Assembly: GCA_003056425.1 (NCBI GenBank)
Contig: PYVY01000002.1
Span: forward strand, 124,001 to 188,000
DNA from: Alteromonas indica
GTDB taxonomy: Bacteria; Pseudomonadota; Gammaproteobacteria; Enterobacterales; Alteromonadaceae
DNA: 64,000 nucleotides
Reading direction: 5' to 3'
A model generated the notes under the pieces. That model saw nothing but the letters and a program-made list of their open reading frames with translations. It ran no database searches and was not told where the DNA came from. The position numbers and the translations under genes were made by a program. This document shows, piece after piece, positions 56,925-64,000 of the stretch (position 1 is its first letter; every line of letters starts with the position of its first letter).

Positions 56925-58138
56925 GCCTGGATGTTGCTGCGCTACGTCAACAGTTTCCTATTTTGTCACGTAAGCTGGATGGCAAACCGCTGGTGTACCT
57001 GGACAATGCTGCAACAACGCAAAAGCCGCAGGCAGTTATTGATGCGCTGGTAGACTATTACACTACGTGCAATGCTAATGTGCACCGCGGTGCACATCAA
57101 TTGGCAGACGAAGCCACGCGCCGCTATGAGCAGGCGCGCGATACTGTGGCTAAGTTTATCAATGCTAATGTGCGTGAAGAAGTTATCTGGACCAGTGGTA
57201 CCACCGAAGCCATTAACCTGGTAGCTAATGGATTAGGGCAACTGCTTAATGCCGGTGATGAGGTGCTGGTGACCGAAATGGAACACCACGCCAATCTGGT
57301 CACCTGGCAGCAAGCTTGTAAACATGCTGGTGCCACGTTAAAGGTAGTGCCAATTAATGCCCGTGGTGAGTTAGATGAAGCCGCATTTGCCGCGCTACTT
57401 AGCACCAATACCCGGCTGGTTGCGATGCCGCATGTTTCTAATGCACTGGGCACGGTTAACCCTATCAAAGCGTTAACTGCCAAGGCGAAAGCCGTGGGCG
57501 CGCTGGTATTGATTGACGGTGCGCAGGGTATTGCCCATGGCGACGTTGATGTGCAGGATATTGGCTGTGATTTTTACGCATTTTCTGGCCACAAGGTATT
57601 TGCTCCTACCGGGGTGGGCGCCTTGTGGGGTAGAGCGTCTGTGTTAGCTGACTGGCCGGTATGGCTGGTAGGCGGCGAAATGATTCAGGATGTAACCTAT
57701 CAGGATGCCACCTGGGGGGCGTTACCTAATCGCCTTGAAGCCGGGACGCCAAATATAGCCGGTGTGCTGGGGTTAGCCGCGGCACTAGACTGGTTCAATA
57801 CGTTAGACAAAGCGGCTGTCCAGCAGCACGAGAAAGCCTTGTTGGCCAGTGCGCATGAGCAGGCTGAAGCCTTTGATGGTTTACGTATAATTGGCAACGC
57901 GACAAATAAAATTGGTGTGCTGAGCTTTATGTTGGACGGCGCGCACCCAGCCGATGTGGGATTTATTCTGGATCGACAGGGGATTGCTATACGCACCGGC
58001 GATAATTGCGCTCAGCCCCTAATGAAGAAGTTAGGCATTCCGGGCACAGCACGGGCCTCTTTTTCGATTTATAACACGCTGGATGAAGTCGATGCCCTCT
58101 TTGCTGCGCTACGCAAAGCAAAGATGATGCTGGCATAA
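56921..58138 (+). CDS. sufS: Cysteine desulfurase SufS
   Basis: A 405-residue group II cysteine desulfurase working with SufE. N-terminal VYLDNAATTQKPQAVIDAL, PLP-binding Lys in FSGHKVFAPTGVG (about 225) and the catalytic Cys in IRTGDNCAQPLM (about 363) are visible. With IscS it gives this operon two desulfurases. It lies 11 bp ahead of the A-type carrier gene. Confidence 0.96.
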   Translation: MSLDVAALRQQFPILSRKLDGKPLVYLDNAATTQKPQAVIDALVDYYTTCNANVHRGAHQLADEATRRYEQARDTVAKFINANVREEVIWTSGTTEAINLVANGLGQLLNAGDEVLVTEMEHHANLVTWQQACKHAGATLKVVPINARGELDEAAFAALLSTNTRLVAMPHVSNALGTVNPIKALTAKAKAVGALVLIDGAQGIAHGDVDVQDIGCDFYAFSGHKVFAPTGVGALWGRASVLADWPVWLVGGEMIQDVTYQDATWGALPNRLEAGTPNIAGVLGLAAALDWFNTLDKAAVQQHEKALLASAHEQAEAFDGLRIIGNATNKIGVLSFMLDGAHPADVGFILDRQGIAIRTGDNCAQPLMKKLGIPGTARASFSIYNTLDEVDALFAALRKAKMMLA

Positions 58139-58149
58139 CAGGAGACGAT

Positions 58150-58506
58150 ATGAGTGTTGAAACCTTTGTTCCCAGTAACACGGTGGTGTCGTTAACCGAC
58201 GCTGCCAGAAAGCATTTTTCCAAAAAGCTGGCCAGTAGTGATAAAAGCTGGATTCGGGTATCTACCCGGGTTAGCGGATGTACTGGTTATGCTTATGTGT
58301 TGGACTTTGCTGACGGCCCGCAGGCGGGTGATGAAACGTTGGATGCCGGTGACAATGTGAATGTTGCCGTGGCCAGCGATGCAGTAACCTTACTACGCGG
58401 TACTGAAATTGACTACGTGATGGAAGGGGTAAACGGTATCATCAAATATCATAACCCGAACGTGGTGGATGAGTGCGGCTGTGGTGAAAGCTTCAATATA
58501 GGCTAA
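58150..58506 (+). CDS. sufA: A-type Fe-S carrier (HesB/IscA/SufA family)
   Basis: A 118-residue carrier that passes clusters to apo-proteins. The three family Cys are in VSGCTGYAYVLDFAD (about residue 43) and the C-terminal DECGCGESF (about 110). N- and C-terminal order follow the HesB fold. Whether it is strictly SufA or IscA cannot be told; its position inside the suf operon favours SufA. Confidence 0.9.
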   Translation: MSVETFVPSNTVVSLTDAARKHFSKKLASSDKSWIRVSTRVSGCTGYAYVLDFADGPQAGDETLDAGDNVNVAVASDAVTLLRGTEIDYVMEGVNGIIKYHNPNVVDECGCGESFNIG

Positions 58507-58515
58507 GACGGTAAA

Positions 58516-59052
58516 ATGGCAGCACAAAAAATGGTAGTCACTGAACGTGACTGCACAGCAAGGCTCGTTCCGGCAGGCGATAAAGCGGTTATTCCGGAAG
58601 GCGAGTTTGTTAGTATTACCCAAGAACTGGGTGGCAATTATACGATCACCTGGCGTGGCAATATGTACCGTATCGACGGAACTGATGCCGATGCCATTGG
58701 GCGTAAAGCGCAGGTGCTGGACTTCGCCGCGCCCGAAGACGGGCTTATCAGCGAGCAACAGGTATGGGACGCGTTAGAAACTATTTACGATCCCGAAATC
58801 CCCATTAACCTGGTGTCGTTGGGACTAATTTATAAAGTCGAGATTAACCAGCAAACCAAACAGGTCAGCGTAGATATGACGCTGACTGCACCGGGCTGCG
58901 GAATGGGTCCGGTACTGGTGGGTGATGTGGAATACCGGGTGGCTATGGTACCCCATGTTGGTTCGGTCGCGGTCGAACTCGTGTTTGACCCCGCCTGGTC
59001 ACGCGAGATGATGAGCGAAGAAGCTCAGCTTGAGGCCGGGCTGTTTTTTTAA
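58516..59052 (+). CDS. sufT: SufT, DUF59-containing Fe-S maturation protein
   Basis: A 178-residue protein. After an N-terminal beta-rich part (ITWRGNMYRIDGTDADAIG) the MIP18/DUF59 domain spans about 80-170 (DALETIYDPEIPINLVSLGLIYKVEI; TLTAPGCGMGPVLVGDVE; ELVFDPAWSREMMSEEA). SufT aids maturation of Fe-S enzymes under high demand. It lies between the A-type carrier gene and sufE. Confidence 0.93.
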   Translation: MAAQKMVVTERDCTARLVPAGDKAVIPEGEFVSITQELGGNYTITWRGNMYRIDGTDADAIGRKAQVLDFAAPEDGLISEQQVWDALETIYDPEIPINLVSLGLIYKVEINQQTKQVSVDMTLTAPGCGMGPVLVGDVEYRVAMVPHVGSVAVELVFDPAWSREMMSEEAQLEAGLFF

Positions 59053-59076
59053 TCTGTATTCAGGGAACTTGCATTG

Positions 59077-59490
59077 ATGAATTTGCCAAGCAGTCAGGAA
59101 ATTATTGACGACTTAGCGTTTTTTGACGACTGGGAACAACGTTACCAGTATATTATCGATTTGGGTAAAGCCATTGATGGCCTGCCTGAAGATCAAAAAA
59201 TTCCCGAACGTCTGGTAAAAGGTTGTCAAAGCTCGGTGTGGATGGCCTCACGTATCCATGAAGGGCGCATTCAGTTTGATGTGGACAGCGATGCAGTGAT
59301 TGTACAGGGGCTATTGGCATTAGTTCTCGCGGCATACAATGACAAAACGCCAGCGCAGATATTGGCCTTTGATATAGACGGGTATTTTACCGAACTGGAT
59401 CTTGAACGGCATATCAGCCCGACCCGGGGCAACGGTTTGCGGGCCATTGTCAGTAAAATACAAGCCTTGGCGCGTTCAGCCACGACCTAA
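59077..59490 (+). CDS. sufE: Sulfur acceptor SufE
   Basis: A 137-residue protein that takes persulfide sulfur from SufS. The acceptor Cys is in RLVKGCQSSVWM (about residue 50), with FFDDWEQRYQYIIDLGK at the N-terminus and SPTRGNGLRAIVSKIQALA at the C-terminus. The start was set at ATG 59077 (AGGGAA about 10 bp upstream); a TTG one codon earlier is less likely. It closes the suf operon. Confidence 0.94.
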   Translation: MNLPSSQEIIDDLAFFDDWEQRYQYIIDLGKAIDGLPEDQKIPERLVKGCQSSVWMASRIHEGRIQFDVDSDAVIVQGLLALVLAAYNDKTPAQILAFDIDGYFTELDLERHISPTRGNGLRAIVSKIQALARSATT

Positions 59491-59566
59491 GCGATGTCAT
59501 CAGGCCGTCATAAGCCTTGTGATAGCTTACTTAACCAGATAAAGACCAGAGCAGGTAACTCTGCGC

Positions 59567-59595
59567 TGGTCATCCCGCCAAGAATTGCCTATAAT
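59567..59595 (+). promoter_or_regulatory. Sigma-70 promoter of ndk
   Basis: TGGTCA (59567-59572), 17-bp spacer and a perfect TATAAT (59590-59595) lie about 42 bp upstream of the ndk ATG. Confidence 0.65.
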
Positions 59596-59636
59596 TCGCG
59601 GCCAAAATTTTATTAAGACTTATCGGAGACAAGAAA

Positions 59637-60068
59637 ATGGCTCTAGAGCGTACTTTTTCTATCATTAAGCCTGATGCGGTTGCTAAAAACGTAATCGGTG
59701 CAATTTACAACCGTTTCGAAACTGCGGGTCTGCGCATCGTTGCATCTAAAATGGTGCACCTGAGCAAAGAACAGGCCGAAGGCTTTTATGCAGAACACAA
59801 AGAACGTCCATTCTTTGGCGCTCTGGTAGACTTCATGACATCTGGCCCGGTAATGGTGCAGGTACTTGAAGGCGAAAATGCTGTAGTGAAAAACCGTGAA
59901 ATCATGGGTGCAACTAACCCAGCTGATGCTTCTGCGGGTACTTTACGTGCAGATTACGCAGCATCTATCGACGAAAACGCGGTACATGGTTCTGATGCAC
60001 CAGAATCAGCGTCACGTGAAATTGCTTACTTCTTCTCTGAAGAGGAAATTTGCCCACGCACGCGTTAA
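59637..60068 (+). CDS. ndk: Nucleoside diphosphate kinase
   Basis: A 143-residue enzyme that balances NTP pools by phosphate transfer through a His intermediate, His in [18 protein letters not shown] (about residue 117). N-terminal [18 protein letters not shown] and the [23 protein letters not shown] block are standard. It is monocistronic with its own promoter and terminator. Confidence 0.97.
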   Translation: MALERTFSIIKPDAVAKNVIGAIYNRFETAGLRIVASKMVHLSKEQAEGFYAEHKERPFFGALVDFMTSGPVMVQVLEGENAVVKNREIMGATNPADASAGTLRADYAASIDENAVHGSDAPESASREIAYFFSEEEICPRTR

Positions 60069-60088
60069 TCAACACGGCAACGGCAATA

Positions 60089-60116
60089 AAAAGGAGAGCT
60101 ACGGCTCTCCTTTTTT
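60089..60116 (+). terminator. Terminator of ndk
   Basis: GGAGAGC-TACG-GCTCTCC followed by six T, 24 bp after the ndk stop. Confidence 0.92.
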
Positions 60117-60155
60117 GTTCATGGTATTAATTGCTAAACACCAAACAGACGTGCT

Positions 60156-60183
60156 TTTACCTGGCGTTTGGCTATGGTAAAAT
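60156..60183 (+). promoter_or_regulatory. Candidate promoter for rlmN and downstream genes
   Basis: TTTACC (60156-60161), 16-bp spacer and TAAAAT (60178-60183) lie about 110 bp ahead of rlmN, immediately after the ndk terminator. Confidence 0.45.
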
Positions 60184-60290
60184 TCGCGCCCAAATTTTGT
60201 ACAGTAGTGTGTTTTACTACACGCGCTGCCCTGCATGAGGGGTAGTTGCAACATATTCATTTATATCGTTAAGGTAAGGTCGGTCATCAT

Positions 60291-61409
60291 ATGGCAAAAA
60301 CAAATTTGTTAAATCTCAATCGCGAAGGCCTGCGTGCGTTCTTCAAGGAGATTGGCGAAAAACCCTTTCGCGCCGACCAGGTAATGAAATGGATATATCA
60401 TCAGGGCGTGAGTGATTTTGCCCAAATGTCGAACCTGAATAAAAATCTGCGCGCCAAGCTCGAAGAACACAGCGAAATTAAAGCGCCCGAAATCGCTTAT
60501 TTCCAGGAAGCCAGTGATGGCACTATTAAATTTGCCCTGACGCTGGAAGGCGGTCAGGAAGTGGAAAGTGTATGGATACCTGAAACGGACCGGGCGACGT
60601 TGTGTGTGTCTTCACAGGTGGGCTGCGCGCTGGAATGCACCTTTTGCTCTACTGCCCAGCAGGGCTTTAACCGAAATCTGTCGGTTAGCGAAATTATCGG
60701 CCAGGTCTGGCGGGTGGCAACGTTTCTTGGTTTATCTAACGATACCGGTAAGCGCCCGGTTACCAACGTAGTCATGATGGGCATGGGTGAGCCATTGCTT
60801 AATTTAAAGCATGTGGTACCGGCCATGGATCTGATGATGGACGATTTTGGCTTTGGCTTATCAAAACGCCGGGTAACATTAAGTACCTCCGGTGTGGTAC
60901 CCGCCTTAGACAAGCTGGGCGATATGATTGATGTGGCGCTCGCGATTTCGCTGCACGCACCGGATGATACCCTGCGCAATGAAATAGTGCCGATCAATAA
61001 AAAATACAATATTGAAGAGTTCTTGGCCGGGGTACGCCGTTATCTGGAGAAATCCAAAGCGAATCAGGGCAAGGTGACCATTGAGTATGTGATGCTATCG
61101 CATATAAATGACAGTACTGACCAGGCGCATGAACTGGCAAAAGTGCTTAAAGACACGCCATGTAAGATAAACCTGATTCCGTTTAATCCGTACCCGGGTT
61201 CGCCCTACAGTTGTTCGTCTAACTCCCGCATTGATCGTTTTTCTAAGGTGTTGATGGAACATGGCTATACCGTAATGGTACGTAAGACCCGTGGTGATGA
61301 TATTGACGCTGCTTGCGGCCAGTTAGTAGGCGATGTGGTAGACCGCACCAAAAGAATGTTGAAAAAACAGATGAAGGGCGACGCGATATCGGTAAAAATG
61401 GCCCAGTAA
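60291..61409 (+). CDS. rlmN: 23S rRNA/tRNA adenine C2-methyltransferase RlmN
   Basis: A 372-residue radical-SAM enzyme that methylates A2503 of 23S rRNA and A37 of some tRNAs. The radical-SAM cluster motif is [11 protein letters not shown] (about residues 110-120), SAM contacts are in [12 protein letters not shown] and SLHAPDD, and the C-terminal Cys of the mechanism is in [12 protein letters not shown] (about 345). It is followed 27 bp later by pilW, the conserved gammaproteobacterial order. Confidence 0.97.
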   Translation: MAKTNLLNLNREGLRAFFKEIGEKPFRADQVMKWIYHQGVSDFAQMSNLNKNLRAKLEEHSEIKAPEIAYFQEASDGTIKFALTLEGGQEVESVWIPETDRATLCVSSQVGCALECTFCSTAQQGFNRNLSVSEIIGQVWRVATFLGLSNDTGKRPVTNVVMMGMGEPLLNLKHVVPAMDLMMDDFGFGLSKRRVTLSTSGVVPALDKLGDMIDVALAISLHAPDDTLRNEIVPINKKYNIEEFLAGVRRYLEKSKANQGKVTIEYVMLSHINDSTDQAHELAKVLKDTPCKINLIPFNPYPGSPYSCSSNSRIDRFSKVLMEHGYTVMVRKTRGDDIDAACGQLVGDVVDRTKRMLKKQMKGDAISVKMAQ

Positions 61410-61436
61410 TCTGAAGGATACGGAGGTAGCCGTCTA

Positions 61437-62609
61437 ATGCGCAAAAGCCTGATTGCTTGCGTTTTTGTTTTAACAGGATGTGTAAGCCAGTCTCAACCTG
61501 GCATGCTCAGCAGTAAATTTGACCAAACTGAAGCCGCGCAAACGCGGGTATCGCTGGGGTTAACCTATTTAAAAAATGGCAACTATACCCAGGCGAAAAA
61601 GAATCTAGATATGGCCCTGGAGTACGCTCCACGGCTTGCTGATGTGCATTACTCGCTGGCGTATTATTACCAGACCGTAGAAGAACACGCCCGGGCTATT
61701 GAGTATTACGATAATGCCATGGATTTAGCACCGCGTAATGCGGATATTGCCAATAGCTACGGTGCCTTTTTATGTGAACAAGGCCAGTACGACGACGCTA
61801 ACAAGTACTTCACCAAAGCGGTTGAAAACCAGCGTTATGCAAACACTGCATTGACCTACGAAAATATGGGATTATGTGCTCGTGAGCAAGGGCTGCACAA
61901 ACAGGCTATCAAGTACTTTATTACTGCCTTAAACCATCAGCCATCCCGTGGTAAAACCTTGCTGTTGTTAACGCAAGAGTATATCGATACCCAGCAGTGG
62001 GAAAAGGGCGCCGATAGCCTGAAACGGTACGAAAAAATGGCGCAGGTGACCCCGGAGTCAATCTGGTTGGCAATTACCCTGGCGAAAGGGCGTGCCGATC
62101 TGGAGTCTATGCAGTCATATGGTGAAATGCTACAGGCATTGTATCCTGATAGTGCGCGAGCAAAGCAATATGCGACCCTGGCCGAAGGACAGCCGCGCCT
62201 GAAGCGTACCCAAAAGACCCATCAAACGTTAACTGTACCCGCGGCCCAGCAAGATGCGTCCGCGGCCGCCGCCAGCTCAACACAAAGCAGCGTGGCAGCG
62301 CGGGTCGCTGCGGCTAACCAGCAAACCCGGGCAGCGGCGCAAAGCGCTGCGCAACAAACATCAGAATCTGCCGCAAAACAACCAGATGACGCCCCCCGGC
62401 CGACTGCTGATTCAACGCAAACAGTAGACGATGAACGTGTTCATATTGTTCAGCGCAATGAGAACCTGTACCGTATTTCGCTTAAGTATAATATCAGAAT
62501 GGCCACCCTTCGTTCCTGGAATAATCTTCGTGATGCTGATGCGTTAGAAGAAGGCTCCACGTTGTGGTTGGTACCCCCTGAGCAACAGACAAACCAGGTA
62601 GTTGAATGA
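61437..62609 (+). CDS. pilW: Type IV pilus biogenesis/stability lipoprotein PilW (PilF) with C-terminal LysM domain
   Basis: A 390-residue outer-membrane lipoprotein; lipobox LTGC (Cys about 15). About six TPR units (residues 35-230; LTYLKNGNYTQAKKNLDMAL, HYSLAYYYQTVEEHARAIEYY, ENMGLCAREQGLHKQAIKYF) correspond to PilF, the pilotin needed for secretin assembly. A low-complexity Ala/Gln/Ser linker (about 270-335) then leads to a LysM peptidoglycan-binding domain (VHIVQRNENLYRISLKYNI). PilF is usually near 250 residues, so the linker and LysM are an extension. Its stop overlaps the rodZ ATG by 4 bp. Confidence 0.92.
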   Translation: MRKSLIACVFVLTGCVSQSQPGMLSSKFDQTEAAQTRVSLGLTYLKNGNYTQAKKNLDMALEYAPRLADVHYSLAYYYQTVEEHARAIEYYDNAMDLAPRNADIANSYGAFLCEQGQYDDANKYFTKAVENQRYANTALTYENMGLCAREQGLHKQAIKYFITALNHQPSRGKTLLLLTQEYIDTQQWEKGADSLKRYEKMAQVTPESIWLAITLAKGRADLESMQSYGEMLQALYPDSARAKQYATLAEGQPRLKRTQKTHQTLTVPAAQQDASAAAASSTQSSVAARVAAANQQTRAAAQSAAQQTSESAAKQPDDAPRPTADSTQTVDDERVHIVQRNENLYRISLKYNIRMATLRSWNNLRDADALEEGSTLWLVPPEQQTNQVVE

Positions 62610-63547
62610 ATCCAGAAGATGTCACCGAATCAAGCCCTGAGGTAATCCCGCAGGCACCGCAGCAAACGCCCGGCCAGATGCTTCATGATGCCCGCGTTAA
62701 ACAGGGTTTATCATTGCAGGACGTGGCCAATAAATTATTTTTAAAGCCGGGCACGATAGAGAACATTGAAGCGGATAAAATTGACGAATCAATGTCGGTT
62801 ACTTTTACCAAAGGGTATGTACGTAACTATGCCAAATTTCTGGGCCTGGACCACGAACAGGTCATTCGGGAATTTGATAAAGTGCACACCGCACCCAAGC
62901 CGCCGGCAAAGTTACAGAGTTTTTCCCAGCGGGTCGCTAAGCAGGCGCACGACGACCGTTGGATGATGGTAACCTGGGTCATCTTGTTTCTATTGGTCGC
63001 TGGGGTGGTAGCCTGGTGGTATCAGCAGGATGATAGCGCTGGTGATGACGCCCTTGAGCCGGTTACTGAAAGTAGCCAAAGCGTTACGGCCACCGAGCGT
63101 AGTGCTAGCCCTACGCCGGTAGCCAGGACGAAAAATAATACCCCAGCTGCATCCAATAGCGAACCGCCGGTTGCCCGGGCCGAAAGCGCGGACGAAGATA
63201 CGGCGGACGAACCTGCGCCCGTACCTTCTAATGCCCCGGCCCAGGCTACTCGCCAGCCAGCTGTAGCTGATCAGGCGGAGGCTGCGCAAAATGCTGGCCC
63301 GACGACGGCGATGGAATTTACTTTTGATAACGAATGCTGGGTTAATATTGTTGATGCGAATGGCAATGTACTGGCAACGGGAATAAAACGAGCAGGCCGC
63401 GTAATGCAAATTTCCGGTCAGCCGCCTATCAGTGTTACCTTAGGCGCACCAGATGATGTAGCCATTACGTTTGCCGGCAATAAAGTTGATATTTCCGGCT
63501 TCCAGAATGGTCGTACAGCGCGCTTCACCTTACCTTTGCAGGGATAA
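62606..63547 (+). CDS. rodZ: Cell-shape protein RodZ
   Basis: A 313-residue bitopic protein. N-terminal helix-turn-helix (about 22-90; [48 protein letters not shown]) binds MreB; a membrane helix follows ([20 protein letters not shown], about 119-138), then a Pro/Ala/Glu-rich periplasmic linker and the C-terminal DUF4115 domain ([23 protein letters not shown]). It overlaps pilW and is directly followed by ispG, the usual order. Confidence 0.95.
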   Translation: MNPEDVTESSPEVIPQAPQQTPGQMLHDARVKQGLSLQDVANKLFLKPGTIENIEADKIDESMSVTFTKGYVRNYAKFLGLDHEQVIREFDKVHTAPKPPAKLQSFSQRVAKQAHDDRWMMVTWVILFLLVAGVVAWWYQQDDSAGDDALEPVTESSQSVTATERSASPTPVARTKNNTPAASNSEPPVARAESADEDTADEPAPVPSNAPAQATRQPAVADQAEAAQNAGPTTAMEFTFDNECWVNIVDANGNVLATGIKRAGRVMQISGQPPISVTLGAPDDVAITFAGNKVDISGFQNGRTARFTLPLQG

Positions 63548-63549
63548 AC

Positions 63550-64000
63550 ATGTTTGCTGAAAGTCCGATTAAACGCAGAAAATCAACCCGTATCAATGTA
63601 GGCAGTGTGCCAATTGGTGACGGCGCGCCTATTGCTGTGCAGTCGATGACCAACACTCCGACCACTGATGTGGCGGCCACGGTGGCCCAGATTAACCGGA
63701 TTGTCGCTGTTGGCGGCGAAATTGTCCGGGTTTCGGTTCCCACGATGGAAGCAGCCGAAGCGTTTAAACAAATTCGCCAGCAGGTCACGGTACCGCTAGT
63801 GGCTGATATTCATTTTGATTATCGCATCGCCCTAAAAGTGGCGGAATACGGTGTTGATTGTTTGCGCATCAACCCCGGTAATATCGGTAACATGGAGCGC
63901 GTCCGTTCGGTGGTCGATTGCGCCAAAGATCACGGCATTCCCATTCGTATTGGGGTGAATGGTGGTTCATTGGAGCGTGACTTACAGGAAAAATACGGCG
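63550..64000 (+). CDS. ispG: 4-hydroxy-3-methylbut-2-enyl diphosphate synthase (partial, runs off window)
   Basis: The first 150 codons of ispG (gcpE), a [4Fe-4S] enzyme of the non-mevalonate isoprenoid pathway. The TIM-barrel start is clear: [65 protein letters not shown] and [16 protein letters not shown]. The cluster-binding Cys residues lie in the missing part. It starts 2 bp after the rodZ stop and belongs to the rlmN-pilW-rodZ-ispG operon. Confidence 0.96.
   Translation, partial: MFAESPIKRRKSTRINVGSVPIGDGAPIAVQSMTNTPTTDVAATVAQINRIVAVGGEIVRVSVPTMEAAEAFKQIRQQVTVPLVADIHFDYRIALKVAEYGVDCLRINPGNIGNMERVRSVVDCAKDHGIPIRIGVNGGSLERDLQEKYG

Overview
The window reads as a chromosomal segment of a marine gammaproteobacterium of the order Alteromonadales (Alteromonas/Salinimonas-like). 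This rests on gene content and order, not on a database search: suhB, trmJ and cysE lie ahead of iscR-iscS-suf; an ndk-rlmN-pilW-rodZ-ispG run and a queA-tgt-yajC-secD-secF run are present; the TonB receptors are of the large PUL type; and there is a PEP-CTERM/exosortase system. No rRNA, tRNA, insertion sequence, prophage or CRISPR array was recognised.

Layout. 0-7 kb: parts of a PEP-CTERM/exosortase and exopolysaccharide region (PrsT-like TPR lipoprotein cut by the window edge, a PepA-like PEP-CTERM protein behind a textbook sigma-54 promoter, a nucleotide-sugar dehydrogenase/epimerase pair, and a PEP-CTERM-associated acyltransferase), with a solo E1-like ThiF protein and a secreted trypsin-like protease between them. 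7-13 kb: glyoxylate shunt (malate synthase G, LysR regulator, isocitrate lyase). 13-19 kb: signalling (CheV, hybrid histidine kinase with a MetOD1-like partner, GGDEF/EAL protein). 19.5-21 kb: alkaline phosphatase. 21-28 kb: a membrane-stress cluster matching E. coli yjfI-J-K-L-M-C (DUF2170, PspA, DUF2491, DUF350, DUF1190, glutathionylspermidine-synthase-like ATP-grasp), with a K+ channel inserted and a rhomboid protease and a multipass membrane protein at the end. A small HTH-like DUF6471 gene diverges from it. 28.7-34.2 kb: queA, tgt, yajC, secD, secF. 34.9-37.5 kb: suhB, trmJ, cysE.

37.5-51.4 kb is an accessory block between cysE and iscR, two genes I expect to be adjacent in relatives. 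It holds alginate utilisation genes: PL7 alginate lyase, DEH-reductase-like dehydrogenase, KdgF, a large TonB receptor and a FadR-type GntR regulator. It also holds three broken genes: a LacI regulator with one amber stop, a TonB-receptor C-terminal fragment, and a chemoreceptor with a frameshift plus a stop. A shared ATTGGTAATAA-type motif, part of a perfect 21-bp repeat, precedes the dehydrogenase and the large receptor, with variants before the lyase, the receptor fragment and the GntR gene. It looks like the operator of a local regulon.

51.5-59.5 kb is a mixed iron-sulfur operon (iscR, iscS, sufB, C, D, S, an A-type carrier, sufT, sufE) with IscR-type palindromes over both the iscR and the sufB promoters. 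59.6-64 kb continues with ndk, rlmN, a LysM-fused PilW, rodZ and the start of ispG. Several intergenic regions carry unrelated short tandem arrays with 15-, 14- or 12-bp units, the largest being about 17.8 copies of 15 bp at 43246-43512.
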